A stretch of 64,000 nucleotides of DNA, taken from the NCBI RefSeq assembly GCF_900205965.1, contig NZ_OAOF01000011.1, positions 1 to 64,000 of the forward strand, in the 5' to 3' direction. A program made the translations under genes and the position numbers. This document shows positions 7,860-16,582 of the stretch, piece after piece. The notes beneath the pieces are model-generated. The model saw nothing but the letters and a program-made list of their open reading frames with translations. It searched no databases and was not told where the DNA came from. Within the stretch, counting starts at the first letter, position 1. Each line of letters opens with the position of its first letter. This stretch comes from Lacrimispora amygdalina (GTDB lineage Bacteria; Bacillota; Clostridia; Lachnospirales; Lachnospiraceae).

Positions 7860-7983
7860 ACGTGATTCCATAAAAAGATAGTTTTTTATCTACAATCATA
7901 TTATGCGAAAAAAATAAAGATTCAGAAGAATTTAGTTTACAATATTACTCTTTTTTTCTTTTTGCCTTTTAGGAGGTAAGAAA

Positions 7984-8523
7984 ATGGGAGATAGTGTTCA
8001 TGTAATTATTGAGGAAATAAAAAAAGGTAATAAGGAAAAATTCTTACTGATTGTAGATAAAATGGCTCCGTTGATTAACAAGTATGTACGTCTTTTATAC
8101 AAGGATGAAAAAGAGGACATGCATTCAGAATTTGTACTAAGTCTGCTTGAGGCCATCAATTCAATGCAATATTATAAGGAGGACGGGCAATGCATATATT
8201 TTTTAAGCAGAGCCCTAAAAAACAAATTCTTAGAACAGTATAAAAAAAGCAGGCAGCATTTTGACTCTGAGGCTTCTGTTGAGGATGAGTTTTTTACTGA
8301 GATCAGCATGGATCAGCCTGTTTACGATGACTGGCTGTTTCATGAAGATCTAAAAACTATGCTTTTAAAAACGGAAGGGAAACAGGCTGTTATATTGTGG
8401 GATATCGTCTTTCATGAGGAGTCGGATGCAGTGATTGCAGACCGGCATTTGGTATCCAGACAATACGTGAACCGCGTCAGAAGAAATTTTTATAATCTTC
8501 TGAAAGACCATTACTATAAATAA
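7984..8523 (+). CDS. TcdR/UviA-like alternative sigma factor
   Basis: A 179-residue protein of the toxin/bacteriocin sigma type (group 5). The N-terminal half has a region 2-like helical set (EDMHSEFVLSLLEAINS, then GQCIYFLSRALKNKFLEQY). The C-terminal 45 residues form region 4 with SDAVIADRHLVSRQYVNRVRRNF as helix-turn-helix. Length, acidic start and a Lys-rich end fit TcdR, BotR, TetR and UviA. AGGAGG precedes ATG 7984. It is followed after 26 bases by a TcdE-like holin, the same pairing as uviA-uviB and tcdR/tcdE, but no toxin or bacteriocin gene is nearby. Targets are unknown. Confidence 0.7.
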   Translation: MGDSVHVIIEEIKKGNKEKFLLIVDKMAPLINKYVRLLYKDEKEDMHSEFVLSLLEAINSMQYYKEDGQCIYFLSRALKNKFLEQYKKSRQHFDSEASVEDEFFTEISMDQPVYDDWLFHEDLKTMLLKTEGKQAVILWDIVFHEESDAVIADRHLVSRQYVNRVRRNFYNLLKDHYYK

Positions 8524-8549
8524 AAGAAGATGTTTAAGGAGGTGCATTT

Positions 8550-9014
8550 ATGGAAAAAAAACTGGTTTTGGAAAGAAGTGCAATGGGAATCATCAGTGCC
8601 TGGATTATGGATCAATTCGGACTTTTATTTCCTGCTGTTTCTTTATTAACCATACTTATGATTACGGATTACATATCAGGTATGCTGGCTTCGAAAAAGG
8701 AAGCGCTGGACAACCCTGACAATAATCTGTATGGGTGGAGCAGCAGGAAAAGCCGGATTGGCATCTATAAAAAGGTGAGTTATATATTTATTATTCTGGC
8801 GGCAGTCAGTACGGATTATGTCATCTATAAATTTTCTACTGAGATTGGAATTAAATTTGAGCATAAAACAATCTTTGGATTATTGGTGTCTGTCTGGCTT
8901 ATCATCAATGAATTAATATCTATTTTAGAAAATGCGGGACGGATGGGTGCCAGAATGCCGGAGTTTCTTCGAAAAGTCCTCACAGAATTACGGGGCAAAA
9001 TGGATAAAGACTAA
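8550..9014 (+). CDS. TcdE/UviB-like holin (toxin-secretion holin family)
   Basis: A 154-residue membrane protein. Three hydrophobic segments (about 25-46, 76-97, 107-129) and the conserved stretch LYGWSSRKSRIGIYKKVSYI match phage-type holins that release toxins or bacteriocins without a visible signal peptide. Met12 and Met20 are possible second starts of the kind known for TcdE. AAGGAGG precedes ATG 8550. It lies behind a TcdR/UviA-like sigma gene and ends nine bases from the convergent agrB. What it exports, if anything, cannot be seen here. Confidence 0.82.
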   Translation: MEKKLVLERSAMGIISAWIMDQFGLLFPAVSLLTILMITDYISGMLASKKEALDNPDNNLYGWSSRKSRIGIYKKVSYIFIILAAVSTDYVIYKFSTEIGIKFEHKTIFGLLVSVWLIINELISILENAGRMGARMPEFLRKVLTELRGKMDKD

Positions 9015-9023
9015 AAAATCGGC

Positions 9024-9602
9024 TCAATCCTTTCGTGTGGTACTGCCGGTAAATTTGGATAATATAAGGGTGGAAAATACTAATATATAAATCAGCGCCT
9101 CTAAGAAAATATATTTTTCCAGATTCAAAAATAGAAAGCTCAGTGCAGCAAGGAAGCTGATGAACAGTGTCCGGTCAGTTTTATGAGTAAATGTCTGGTT
9201 TTCATCTTTATCAACCGGTCGGTTGGGATGGTCGACAGCTCCTGTGAGTTTGATCAGTACCATAAAAACGAAGTACAGCAGAAACGAAACTGGAGCTGTC
9301 AGGCTGCAATATTTTACCATCAAAAGAATGACAGTCATGGTGGCGCAGGAGAAAAGCAGACAGGAGAAATAAGACTTTAAATGCAGTCCTCCGTTAAAGG
9401 AGCGGAGGGGAATAAACAATAAAAAGAACAGCAGACATTCCACTTCCATATGCAGGAAAGCCGCAATACAGAGACTGCAGACCAGATTTAAAAACAGTTC
9501 CAGAAAGCTTTGAAACCCATATAAATAAATTTCATAGTCTTCCTTTGAAATGACTTCTTTTTTAAGTATATAATTGGTAAATGCGATAGACAGCCGTTCC
9601 AT
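9024..9602 (-). CDS. agrB: AgrB-like peptide-processing membrane protease
   Basis: AgrB cleaves and cyclises the AgrD propeptide into a thiolactone signal and works in the cell membrane. The 192-residue protein has the family signature RSFNGGLHLKSYFSC: His74 and Cys81 are the expected catalytic pair. About six hydrophobic segments follow the usual topology. AGGAGG precedes its ATG at 9602. It is the last gene of an agrA-agrC-agrB transcript on the minus strand. The AgrD it would process lies about 2.7 kb away on the other strand (12342-12482), which is unusual. Confidence 0.9.
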   Translation of the reverse strand: MERLSIAFTNYILKKEVISKEDYEIYLYGFQSFLELFLNLVCSLCIAAFLHMEVECLLFFLLFIPLRSFNGGLHLKSYFSCLLFSCATMTVILLMVKYCSLTAPVSFLLYFVFMVLIKLTGAVDHPNRPVDKDENQTFTHKTDRTLFISFLAALSFLFLNLEKYIFLEALIYILVFSTLILSKFTGSTTRKD

Positions 9603-9621
9603 ATGATGATCCTCCTTTTCA

Positions 9622-10917
9622 TTATTCCGATTCCTGATATAAGATCACGACCGCTTTAAATATGTTCCCCTGAACCTGCGTGATGGCTTCGCCGTTACAG
9701 GCCGCTACAGCCTGTTCAATAGAAAACAGACCAAGTCCATGATGGGCAGGATTTTTCTTAGTGGTCAGAAAATGTTTCTGACCGTCTGTAAAGCGTTCCC
9801 CTTCAAAGGTATTCCAGACAACAATAGAAAGGATTCCCTTCTGATAAGACATTTCCAGTTCTATTTTCGGATGCCCGCTTTTCATCTGGCGGCAGGCTTC
9901 CAGAGCGTTTTCTAACAGGTTGCCAAGAATGATGGTCAGATTTCCGTTCTGGAAAGGCATTGTGGGGGGAATAAAAATATTGGTGCTAAATTCTATATTT
10001 TGTTTCCGGGCGACGGAACATTTATAATTCACAAGAGAATCCACCACAATATTACCGCTGTGAGATATTTCGTGTATTTTTTTGGAGTTTCCCTTTTCTA
10101 AAAGCGCGGTAAGATAAGTGGCGGCATCTTCATTTTCCCCTGAATTTACCATGCCCAGTAAACTGATTAAATGTTGCTTCATGTCATGGCGCAGCAGACG
10201 GATTTCCGTATTTTGTATCTCCCGTTCCTCTGCCTGCCTGCTGCAAAGCTCTAATTGCTGCTCATAGAGCAAAGTCTTTTTTTGATACTCCGAACTTGCT
10301 GCCAGCGATTCAAATACCTCAAAAATAATATAATTAATAAGCATCAGTAAAATTCCTGAGACAAAGGAGAAAAAAAGCTCATTCTCAGCAGTGCTGCTGA
10401 TCACAAATATGTTATGCATTATATAGATACTTCCAGCAGGTACCATAAGCAAAATTGCCATGTACCGGAATGAAATATCACCAGTGCTTTTATGCTGCAG
10501 ACAATGTCCGGTAACAATTGCAAAAACAAGCATTACGATTTTAGATATAATGGCTCCTGAGAGACCGGCTTTATCATCTAAATGCAGCATATTTAAGATC
10601 ATATGTATGATAATTTCCACCAGCATCCAGATTGCACAGATTAAAAAAGAGAACAAGGCACATTTTTTCCAGCTTTCTGAATAAGAAATACTGGTTGCAA
10701 GAAAGACAAAGACCATGTTCAGTAAAAGTGTCAGTACTGGTGAGATTCCGCTTCCAATGTCCAGAAACAGCTGAAAGATATAATAGGCCACCCAGATAAT
10801 ATACGTTGTAGGCTTTTTCCAGGAGGGTACAAAAAAAGCATTGATGCACTTACGTATGACCAAAATATAAAATAGTGAGAGAAACGGGCTTACAACAGTT
10901 GCAGATAGAATTTTCAT
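9622..10917 (-). CDS. agrC: AgrC-like sensor histidine kinase (GHKL)
   Basis: The 431-residue protein has about six membrane helices in its first 205 residues, the peptide-sensing half of AgrC kinases. It then has a coiled linker and the dimerisation motif LLRHDMKQH, with His244 as probable phosphorylated residue. The GHKL ATPase part contains NLLENALEAC and HHGLGLFSI. It starts one base after the agrA stop and is followed by agrB, so the three genes form an operon. It should sense the cyclic peptide and phosphorylate the neighbouring LytTR regulator. Confidence 0.9.
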   Translation of the reverse strand: MKILSATVVSPFLSLFYILVIRKCINAFFVPSWKKPTTYIIWVAYYIFQLFLDIGSGISPVLTLLLNMVFVFLATSISYSESWKKCALFSFLICAIWMLVEIIIHMILNMLHLDDKAGLSGAIISKIVMLVFAIVTGHCLQHKSTGDISFRYMAILLMVPAGSIYIMHNIFVISSTAENELFFSFVSGILLMLINYIIFEVFESLAASSEYQKKTLLYEQQLELCSRQAEEREIQNTEIRLLRHDMKQHLISLLGMVNSGENEDAATYLTALLEKGNSKKIHEISHSGNIVVDSLVNYKCSVARKQNIEFSTNIFIPPTMPFQNGNLTIILGNLLENALEACRQMKSGHPKIELEMSYQKGILSIVVWNTFEGERFTDGQKHFLTTKKNPAHHGLGLFSIEQAVAACNGEAITQVQGNIFKAVVILYQESE

Positions 10918-10918
10918 A

Positions 10919-11659
10919 CTATTTTACCCCCGCTTTCTTACTGGCCAGATCACATAACTGTTTGCGGATTTTCTTTTGTCTGTCTTCACTGATCTGCAGT
11001 GTAGTTGATTTACCTCCGTTTTCTATAACAAGACTGGAAAAATTCATGGTGCTGACATAATCATAATTTACAAGATAAGACTGGTGTATCCGTAGATATC
11101 TCTGTTTGTTATCGGCTAACTCTTTCTCAACATCGTTGAGTTTTCCGTAGAAAAACTCCTCTCTGCCATCCTTTAGATAAATATATACAATCCGGTTGCG
11201 GCTTTCAAAATAGACAACATCCTTTAACGCTACTTTTTTAATCTCTTTATTAAAATTAAATTGAAAATAGACATTGTTTTCATTAATCCGTTCATACGCT
11301 TCTTTAAAATACCGGGAGAATTTTGCAGTATCCAGCGGCTTGGATAGAAAACGGAACGGCTCCACCTCAAACAATTCTTTTAAATACTGCTCGTATCCGG
11401 AAATATAAATTAACAATGCAGTCTTATCTTTCTGTCTGATGTGTCGGGCAGTTTCAATACCGTTTTCCTGTGACATTTCTATATCAAGAAAAATCAGGTC
11501 AAATACGTTACCCAGATGTACGTATTTCGTCAGCATGGAACCATCAAAAAATACGTCGACTTCAATATCAATACCGTTCGCCAATGCTTCTTCCTTTATT
11601 AATTTCTCTAACATTCCTGTAAAAAGAACGTCATCATCACAAACTGCTATTCTTAACAT
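10919..11659 (-). CDS. agrA: AgrA-like LytTR response regulator
   Basis: The 246-residue protein joins a receiver domain (about 1-120, Asp59 in FDLIFLDIEM as phosphorylation site, Lys in FLSKPLD) to a LytTR DNA-binding domain (about 140-240, with KDVVYFESRNRIVYIY and LRIHQSYLVN). LytTR regulators bind paired short direct repeats upstream of agr and target genes. GGGGAAGGG precedes the ATG. It heads the minus-strand agrACB unit and faces the divergent 11920 gene across 260 bases, the likely control region. Confidence 0.92.
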   Translation of the reverse strand: MLRIAVCDDDVLFTGMLEKLIKEEALANGIDIEVDVFFDGSMLTKYVHLGNVFDLIFLDIEMSQENGIETARHIRQKDKTALLIYISGYEQYLKELFEVEPFRFLSKPLDTAKFSRYFKEAYERINENNVYFQFNFNKEIKKVALKDVVYFESRNRIVYIYLKDGREEFFYGKLNDVEKELADNKQRYLRIHQSYLVNYDYVSTMNFSSLVIENGGKSTTLQISEDRQKKIRKQLCDLASKKAGVK

Positions 11660-11860
11660 ACTTACCCTTCCCCATTAAAACTGTGTACTTTATTTACTTT
11701 GTTTATGCAAAAATGAAACATGTATATATGTATATCGTATGTTACCTCCCATTAATTAAAAGGGAGAAATAGGAGCTTTTGTCGCATTTTGTCTAATTAA
11801 TCATATTAAAAATTACTTGCAGGCCCGAAATTTCAACATGATGTAATTTATTCAATGGAA

Positions 11861-11896
11861 ATATAATATTTTCTTATTGCACTAAAAATATTATAT
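11861..11896. promoter_or_regulatory. 12-base perfect inverted repeat in the agr divergent region
   Basis: ATATAATATTTT (11861-11872) and AAAATATTATAT (11885-11896) are exact reverse complements with a 12-base spacer. The repeat lies directly before the ribosome site of the small membrane protein gene, in the 260-base gap between agrA and that gene. It may be an operator or an RNA hairpin. The rest of the gap is AT-rich with no other gene seen. Confidence 0.5.
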
Positions 11897-11919
11897 CACA
11901 TTTTATGGAGGTAACAAAA

Positions 11920-12240
11920 TTGAAACCCTATCTTTTTTTAATTATTTCTCTCTGTACCCTGTTTTTAATTGTAAATCTAATTCATCTCATTCTGGAAAAA
12001 TATGATAACCGAAAATCCAACAAAAAAATTTATGTAATAAATATGATGGCCGCTGTTGTAATTTCCAATTGCATTGAGTGGAGTGAAATGCAGTTTGAAG
12101 GGAGAACTGCATTTATGGGGGAAAGTTTTATATCCCTGCTAAATCTTATTAATATACTGTTATGTCTGGTTCTGGTGCTGTTCATGCTTTTTGTTAAGAA
12201 TGACAAAGAAAGGATTCATCAGTATCAAAATCGGGAATAA
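11920..12240 (+). CDS. Small membrane protein between agrA and agrD
   Basis: A 106-residue protein with three hydrophobic segments (about 5-25, 38-55, 74-95) and charged ends. The TTG at 11920 is chosen because an ideal ATGGAGGT ribosome site lies eight bases before it; the in-frame ATG at 11905 is part of that site and is less likely. It precedes agrD by about 100 bases on the same strand. It could be an accessory, immunity-like or sensing protein of the agr system, but no family is recognised. Confidence 0.65.
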   Translation: MKPYLFLIISLCTLFLIVNLIHLILEKYDNRKSNKKIYVINMMAAVVISNCIEWSEMQFEGRTAFMGESFISLLNLINILLCLVLVLFMLFVKNDKERIHQYQNRE

Positions 12241-12294
12241 TTACGAGCAGTGTCGTTATTTTTACAACTTGTCATTATTAAGCTGCTGAACTTG

Positions 12295-12300
12295 TATAAT
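12295..12300 (+). promoter_or_regulatory. Possible -10 box of the agrD promoter
   Basis: TATAAT lies 41 bases before the agrD start. TTGTCA at 12269-12274 could be the -35 box but its 20-base spacing is long, so the assignment is weak. Confidence 0.3.
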
Positions 12301-12341
12301 TGCATTATCTAAATTTCTTTATAATAATGGAGGTAGAAAGA

Positions 12342-12482
12342 ATGGAACGTAAAAGTAATATTGCAGCTAAATTCATGGAACAGGTAGCCAGAAAATCTGT
12401 GGAGATGGCATCTCAAAGCAGATGCATGTATATTTATCATCAGCCGAAGATGCCGGCAGAGCTTAAGAATTTTAAGAAATAG
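12342..12482 (+). CDS. agrD: AgrD-like cyclic lactone autoinducer precursor
   Basis: A 46-residue peptide with the AgrD layout: an amphipathic N-terminal leader (MERKSNIAAKFMEQVARK), a short core after Cys28, then the conserved charged tail HQPKMPAELKNFKK. The core CMYIY followed by HQPxxP matches the C. perfringens precursor, whose signal is the thiolactone pentapeptide CLWFT followed by HQPEEP. The predicted signal is therefore Cys28-Tyr32 closed as a thiolactone, with cleavage before His33. GGAGG lies eight bases before ATG 12342. It is on the opposite strand to agrBCA. Confidence 0.88.
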   Translation: MERKSNIAAKFMEQVARKSVEMASQSRCMYIYHQPKMPAELKNFKK

Positions 12483-12596
12483 GTATCAGGGCATTTTCTA
12501 TTACAAAATTTTCTGCCGGACATGATATCCTTTGAAAAAGTTGGCTATAATTTTAACAGGACTTCCTCAAAGGGAACCAATTATGGAGGGCAGATA

Positions 12597-13220
12597 ATGA
12601 GAATTCCAAAACACATCGGAATCATTCCTGACGGAAACAGACGCTGGGCTGTGGAGAACGGCATAAAAAAAGAAGAAGGGTATGATAAGGGCATCTCGCC
12701 TGGTATGACCCTTTACCGGCTCTGCAGGGATCTGGGAGTGGAAGAAATGACCTTTTATGGCTTTACTGCAGATAATACCAAACGTCCTGCAGTACAGCGG
12801 GAAGCATTTTCCAGGGCCTGCGTGAAGGCTGTGGAGGTGCTGGCTAAGGAGGATGCACAGCTGCTGGTGGTTGGTAAGACTACTTCGGCCGTGTTTCCAA
12901 AAGAGCTGAAACCATATACAAAAAGGGTGTGTTTCGGTAATGGGGGAATGAAAATCAACTTCCTTATTAATTATAGCTGGGAATGGGATTTGGGACTGTC
13001 AGACGGGACCATAGGCCCAAAGCTTAAAACCGCGGATGTATCCAGAATGGATCTGATAATCCGATGGGGAGGAAGAAGAAGACTTTCCGGTTTTCTTCCG
13101 GTCCAGTCCGTTTATTCGGATATGTTTGTAATCGATGATTACTGGCCGGATTTTAAAACGGATCATGTTTACAAAGCACTGGAGTGGTACTCCAGACAAG
13201 ATGTGACCCTGGGGGGGTAA
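12597..13220 (+). CDS. Divergent cis-prenyltransferase (UppS-like)
   Basis: The 207-residue protein starts MRIPKHIGIIPDGNRRWA, the signature of undecaprenyl-diphosphate synthases, with catalytic Asp12. Several normally fixed places differ: the GHxxG motif is GYDKG, the ENWxRP segment is DNTKRP, and RTSGExRLSNFLxWQ is RWGGRRRLSGFLPVQ. The fold and diphosphate site may be kept while chain length or substrate differ. GGAGGG precedes ATG 12597. It lies 114 bases after agrD and ends before a strong terminator, so shared transcription is possible. The housekeeping uppS should be elsewhere. Confidence 0.75.
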   Translation: MRIPKHIGIIPDGNRRWAVENGIKKEEGYDKGISPGMTLYRLCRDLGVEEMTFYGFTADNTKRPAVQREAFSRACVKAVEVLAKEDAQLLVVGKTTSAVFPKELKPYTKRVCFGNGGMKINFLINYSWEWDLGLSDGTIGPKLKTADVSRMDLIIRWGGRRRLSGFLPVQSVYSDMFVIDDYWPDFKTDHVYKALEWYSRQDVTLGG

Positions 13221-13239
13221 AAAGAGAATTGTATATCAT

Positions 13240-13271
13240 AAAAAAGGCAGCCTTGAGTGGCAGCCTTTTTT
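13240..13271 (+). terminator. Rho-independent terminator
   Basis: AAAAAAGGC..GCC pairs with GGC..GCCTTTTTT around TTGAGT, with a single A/A mismatch. It ends the agrD / prenyltransferase region. Confidence 0.85.
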
Positions 13272-13422
13272 ATGTGGTTATATGAGATTATTTAATATGA
13301 AAAATTCCCTGATATTGGTAAAATATGCTATAATAGTATGGTGAATTAGAATAAAATTATCTGAAATATACAATTAAAGGAGCAGAGCTTGATCGGACGA
13401 TTACCAAAAGGAGGATTTTAAC

Positions 13423-16400
13423 GTGTTATTACTAAAAGAAAGAATCGGAAAGCTGTTAAATGATTTGCAGTCATTAATTTACAGAGAAGAAATTTCTGTA
13501 TCAGAGTACCGGGTGCTCAAATCACGAGAAAGGTTTGATAAGGTATCTGATTTGGACACACATTCCTGGGAGACGCTTGCAAAAGAAGAGTTTTGGGGCG
13601 GGCACAGAGAATATTTCTGGTTTGAAACGCAAGTTACCATACCGGAGGAATGGGAAAATCAATGTGTGGTTTATGAACTGCGGACAGGACGGGAAGGGTC
13701 CTGGGATGCAACAAATCCACAGTTTACCATCTATGTAAATGGTATCAGGCGTCAGGGACTGGATGTAAATCACCGGGAAGTGCTTTTGACCAGACAGGCA
13801 AAAGCGGGAGAGACTTTTCGTATTATTTTATCTGCGTTTACGGGAGATCAGAACTTTAAGCTGGTGATGGATTCTAAAATCAGAATTTTAGACCAGGAGA
13901 CGGAACAGTATTTTTATGATGTATCCGTTCCTTATGAAGCTGCAAAACTGCTGCCTGACGGAGACAGCAGCTGTATTGCTATTATAACGGCAGCAAATGA
14001 ATCTTTGAATCTGCTGGATTTAAGAAAGGAGTATTCGGCGGAATACTATGAGAGTTTAAAGAAGGCTTCCAGCTATATGAGGGAAGAGTTTTATAACCGG
14101 TACTGCGGCAAGGAAAGTAGGACAATATGCTGTGTTGGGCATACCCATATTGATATTGCATGGCTGTGGACTCTGGCTGTTACAGAGGATAAGGCAGTGA
14201 GAAGCTTTTCCACTGTTCTGGAGCTGATGAGACAATATCCGGAATATATTTTCATGTCCAGTCAGCCCCAGCTTTATAAATATGTAAAAAAGAATGCCCC
14301 CGATGTGTATGAAGAGATTAAAAAGCGTGTGGCAGAGGGAAGATGGGAAACGGAAGGCGGCATGTTTGTGGAAGCGGACTGTAATTTATCCTCTGGAGAG
14401 TCACTGATCAGGCAGTTCCTTCACGGGAAGGAATTTTTTCGGGAAGAGTTTGGAAAAGATAACGTGATTTTATGGCTGCCCGATGTATTCGGCTATTCTG
14501 CTGCACTTCCCCAGATCATGAAAAAATGCGGAATCCGGTATTTTATGACAACCAAGATCAGCTGGAATGAATTTAATAAAATGCCCTATGACACCTTTTA
14601 CTGGGAGGGAATTGACGGAACCAGAATCCTGACTCATTTCAGCCCAAGCAGGGAATATAATAAGGCTGCAGTTTCAGGGGGTACGGAGACAGAGCATTTT
14701 ACCACCTATAATGCTTATTTAAATCCCACTTATGTAAAAGGAGCATGGGAACGATACAGTCAGAAATATTTAAATGATGAAGTGCTGATGTCCTTTGGTT
14801 ACGGGGATGGGGGCGGCGGACCCACAAAAGATATGCTGGAGAACCAGAGAAGGCTTGAAAAAGGAATTCCAGGCTGTCCCAAAACACGAATGACAACCTC
14901 CAGAAAATTCTTTGAGAATCTGGAAAAGGAGGTGAAGGGACAGAAATATCTGCCCTCCTGGGTAGGAGAGCTTTACCTGGAATATCACAGAGGTACTTAT
15001 ACCTCTATGGCAAGAAATAAAAAATACAACCGTAAGTCCGAGTTTCTATTTGAAAATGCGGAATGTTTCGGAATGCTTAACCGGATACTGACAAACAGCA
15101 CCTATCCGAAAAAGACCATTGACGAAAGCTGGGAAGTCATTTTAAGAAATCAGTTTCATGATATTCTTCCAGGCTCATCCATTAAGGAGGTGTATGAGGA
15201 TTCCAGAAATGAGTATGAGATAATTACGAAGACCGGAGAGGAATTGGTGGATCTGGCTTTACAGCATGTGACGGAACAGATTGCCGGAACTAAGAATACA
15301 CTGGTTGTCTTTAATCCTAACAGCGTCACAGGGGAGGGACTGGTGTCCGTAAAGCTGCCGGAGGGCATGAAACATCCTGCAGTAAAAGACGGAGATAACA
15401 GGCTGCCGGTTCAGATTACAGAGGAGGGGGCAGTATTGTTCAGCGCGTCAGGGGTACCATCAAAGGGCTATCGTACCTTTGTTCTGACAGAGGATGATGA
15501 AAGCGGGGATAAGACCTTTCTCTCGGCAGATGAAAGACATCTGGAAAACCAGTATATCCATGTTGTCTTAAATGAGAAGGGGCAGATATCCTCCATCTAC
15601 GATAAAGTTATTAAGCGTGAAGTCCTGCCGGATCACAAATGCGCCAATGTACTGATGACCTACGAAGACCGTCCCCACAATTATGATGCATGGGATGTAA
15701 ATAATTATTATGTGGAAAAATCCTGGGAGATTTCGGAGGCTGCTTCCATGGAGCTTGTAGAAAACGGTCCGGTCCGTGCCACTGTCTGTATAAAGAGAAA
15801 ATACCTGGATTCTTATATTGAACAGTATATTTCCCTTACTTATAACAGCCCTGAAATCCTCATCCGCAATGAGATTGACTGGAGGGAAAAACATATTTTC
15901 ATGAAATCAATCATTCCTGTTGATGTTCATACTGACGAAGCTGTCTTTGATATTCAGTATGGAAATGTGAAACGGAAAACCCACTTTAATACCATGTGGG
16001 ATTATGCCAGATTTGAGGTCTGCATGCATAAATGGCTTGATGTATCTGAGGGTGGTTACGGAGTCAGTGTTTTAAATGACTGTAAGTACGGCTGCCACGT
16101 TCATAATGGAGAGATTGGTATTTCCATGTTAAAATCAGCTGTATATCCCAATCCTGACGCAGACAAGGAGCATCACAGCTTTGTATTTTCCATCTATCCC
16201 CATAAGGGGGGCTGGAAAGAAGCAGGTACGCCAAAGAGGGCTTATCTTCTTAACAATCCCTTGGCTGCAAGAGTAAAAGAATCGGATGAAGGCAGTCTGC
16301 CAGGTGAGTTTTCTCTTGTTAAAACAGATGCAGACAATGTGATTATCGAAGTGGTAAAGGAAGAAAGAAAAGGAAATGACATGATAATCCGCTTCTATGA

Positions 16401-16572
16401 GACTGCAAATGAAAGAACCAGTGGGGAGATGATCTTTGGAAGAGAGATCCTGGGCATCTGGGAATGCAGTATGCTGGAGGAAGAGGAACAGGAAATCCCA
16501 TTTACGGATGCCGCAGCTTCTTATAACATAAAACCTTATGAGATTAAGACCTGGAAAATAAAATTGAAATAG
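13423..16572 (+). CDS. GH38 alpha-mannosidase
   Basis: A 1049-residue cytosolic glycoside hydrolase of family 38. The zinc site is in GHTHIDIAWLW (His242, Asp244) and the probable nucleophile is Asp354 in LPDVFGYSAALPQIM. The N-terminal ~230 residues form the extra beta domain of long bacterial GH38 enzymes, and the C-terminal half holds the usual beta-sandwich domains. GTG 13423 follows AAAGGAGG. A TGCTATAAT extended -10 box at 13326-13334 may drive it. It should remove alpha-mannosyl residues from imported glycans. It precedes a LacI regulator and an importer with two GH13 enzymes. Confidence 0.93.
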   Translation: MLLLKERIGKLLNDLQSLIYREEISVSEYRVLKSRERFDKVSDLDTHSWETLAKEEFWGGHREYFWFETQVTIPEEWENQCVVYELRTGREGSWDATNPQFTIYVNGIRRQGLDVNHREVLLTRQAKAGETFRIILSAFTGDQNFKLVMDSKIRILDQETEQYFYDVSVPYEAAKLLPDGDSSCIAIITAANESLNLLDLRKEYSAEYYESLKKASSYMREEFYNRYCGKESRTICCVGHTHIDIAWLWTLAVTEDKAVRSFSTVLELMRQYPEYIFMSSQPQLYKYVKKNAPDVYEEIKKRVAEGRWETEGGMFVEADCNLSSGESLIRQFLHGKEFFREEFGKDNVILWLPDVFGYSAALPQIMKKCGIRYFMTTKISWNEFNKMPYDTFYWEGIDGTRILTHFSPSREYNKAAVSGGTETEHFTTYNAYLNPTYVKGAWERYSQKYLNDEVLMSFGYGDGGGGPTKDMLENQRRLEKGIPGCPKTRMTTSRKFFENLEKEVKGQKYLPSWVGELYLEYHRGTYTSMARNKKYNRKSEFLFENAECFGMLNRILTNSTYPKKTIDESWEVILRNQFHDILPGSSIKEVYEDSRNEYEIITKTGEELVDLALQHVTEQIAGTKNTLVVFNPNSVTGEGLVSVKLPEGMKHPAVKDGDNRLPVQITEEGAVLFSASGVPSKGYRTFVLTEDDESGDKTFLSADERHLENQYIHVVLNEKGQISSIYDKVIKREVLPDHKCANVLMTYEDRPHNYDAWDVNNYYVEKSWEISEAASMELVENGPVRATVCIKRKYLDSYIEQYISLTYNSPEILIRNEIDWREKHIFMKSIIPVDVHTDEAVFDIQYGNVKRKTHFNTMWDYARFEVCMHKWLDVSEGGYGVSVLNDCKYGCHVHNGEIGISMLKSAVYPNPDADKEHHSFVFSIYPHKGGWKEAGTPKRAYLLNNPLAARVKESDEGSLPGEFSLVKTDADNVIIEVVKEERKGNDMIIRFYETANERTSGEMIFGREILGIWECSMLEEEEQEIPFTDAAASYNIKPYEIKTWKIKLK

Positions 16573-16582
16573 GCAGTCTGCT

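Noticed and set aside
7936..7963. TTTACA and CTTTTT spaced 16 bases, as in TcdR-type promoters, before the sigma gene
   Set aside because: The start of transcription would fall on the ribosome site itself, so it is not convincing; kept only as an idea.
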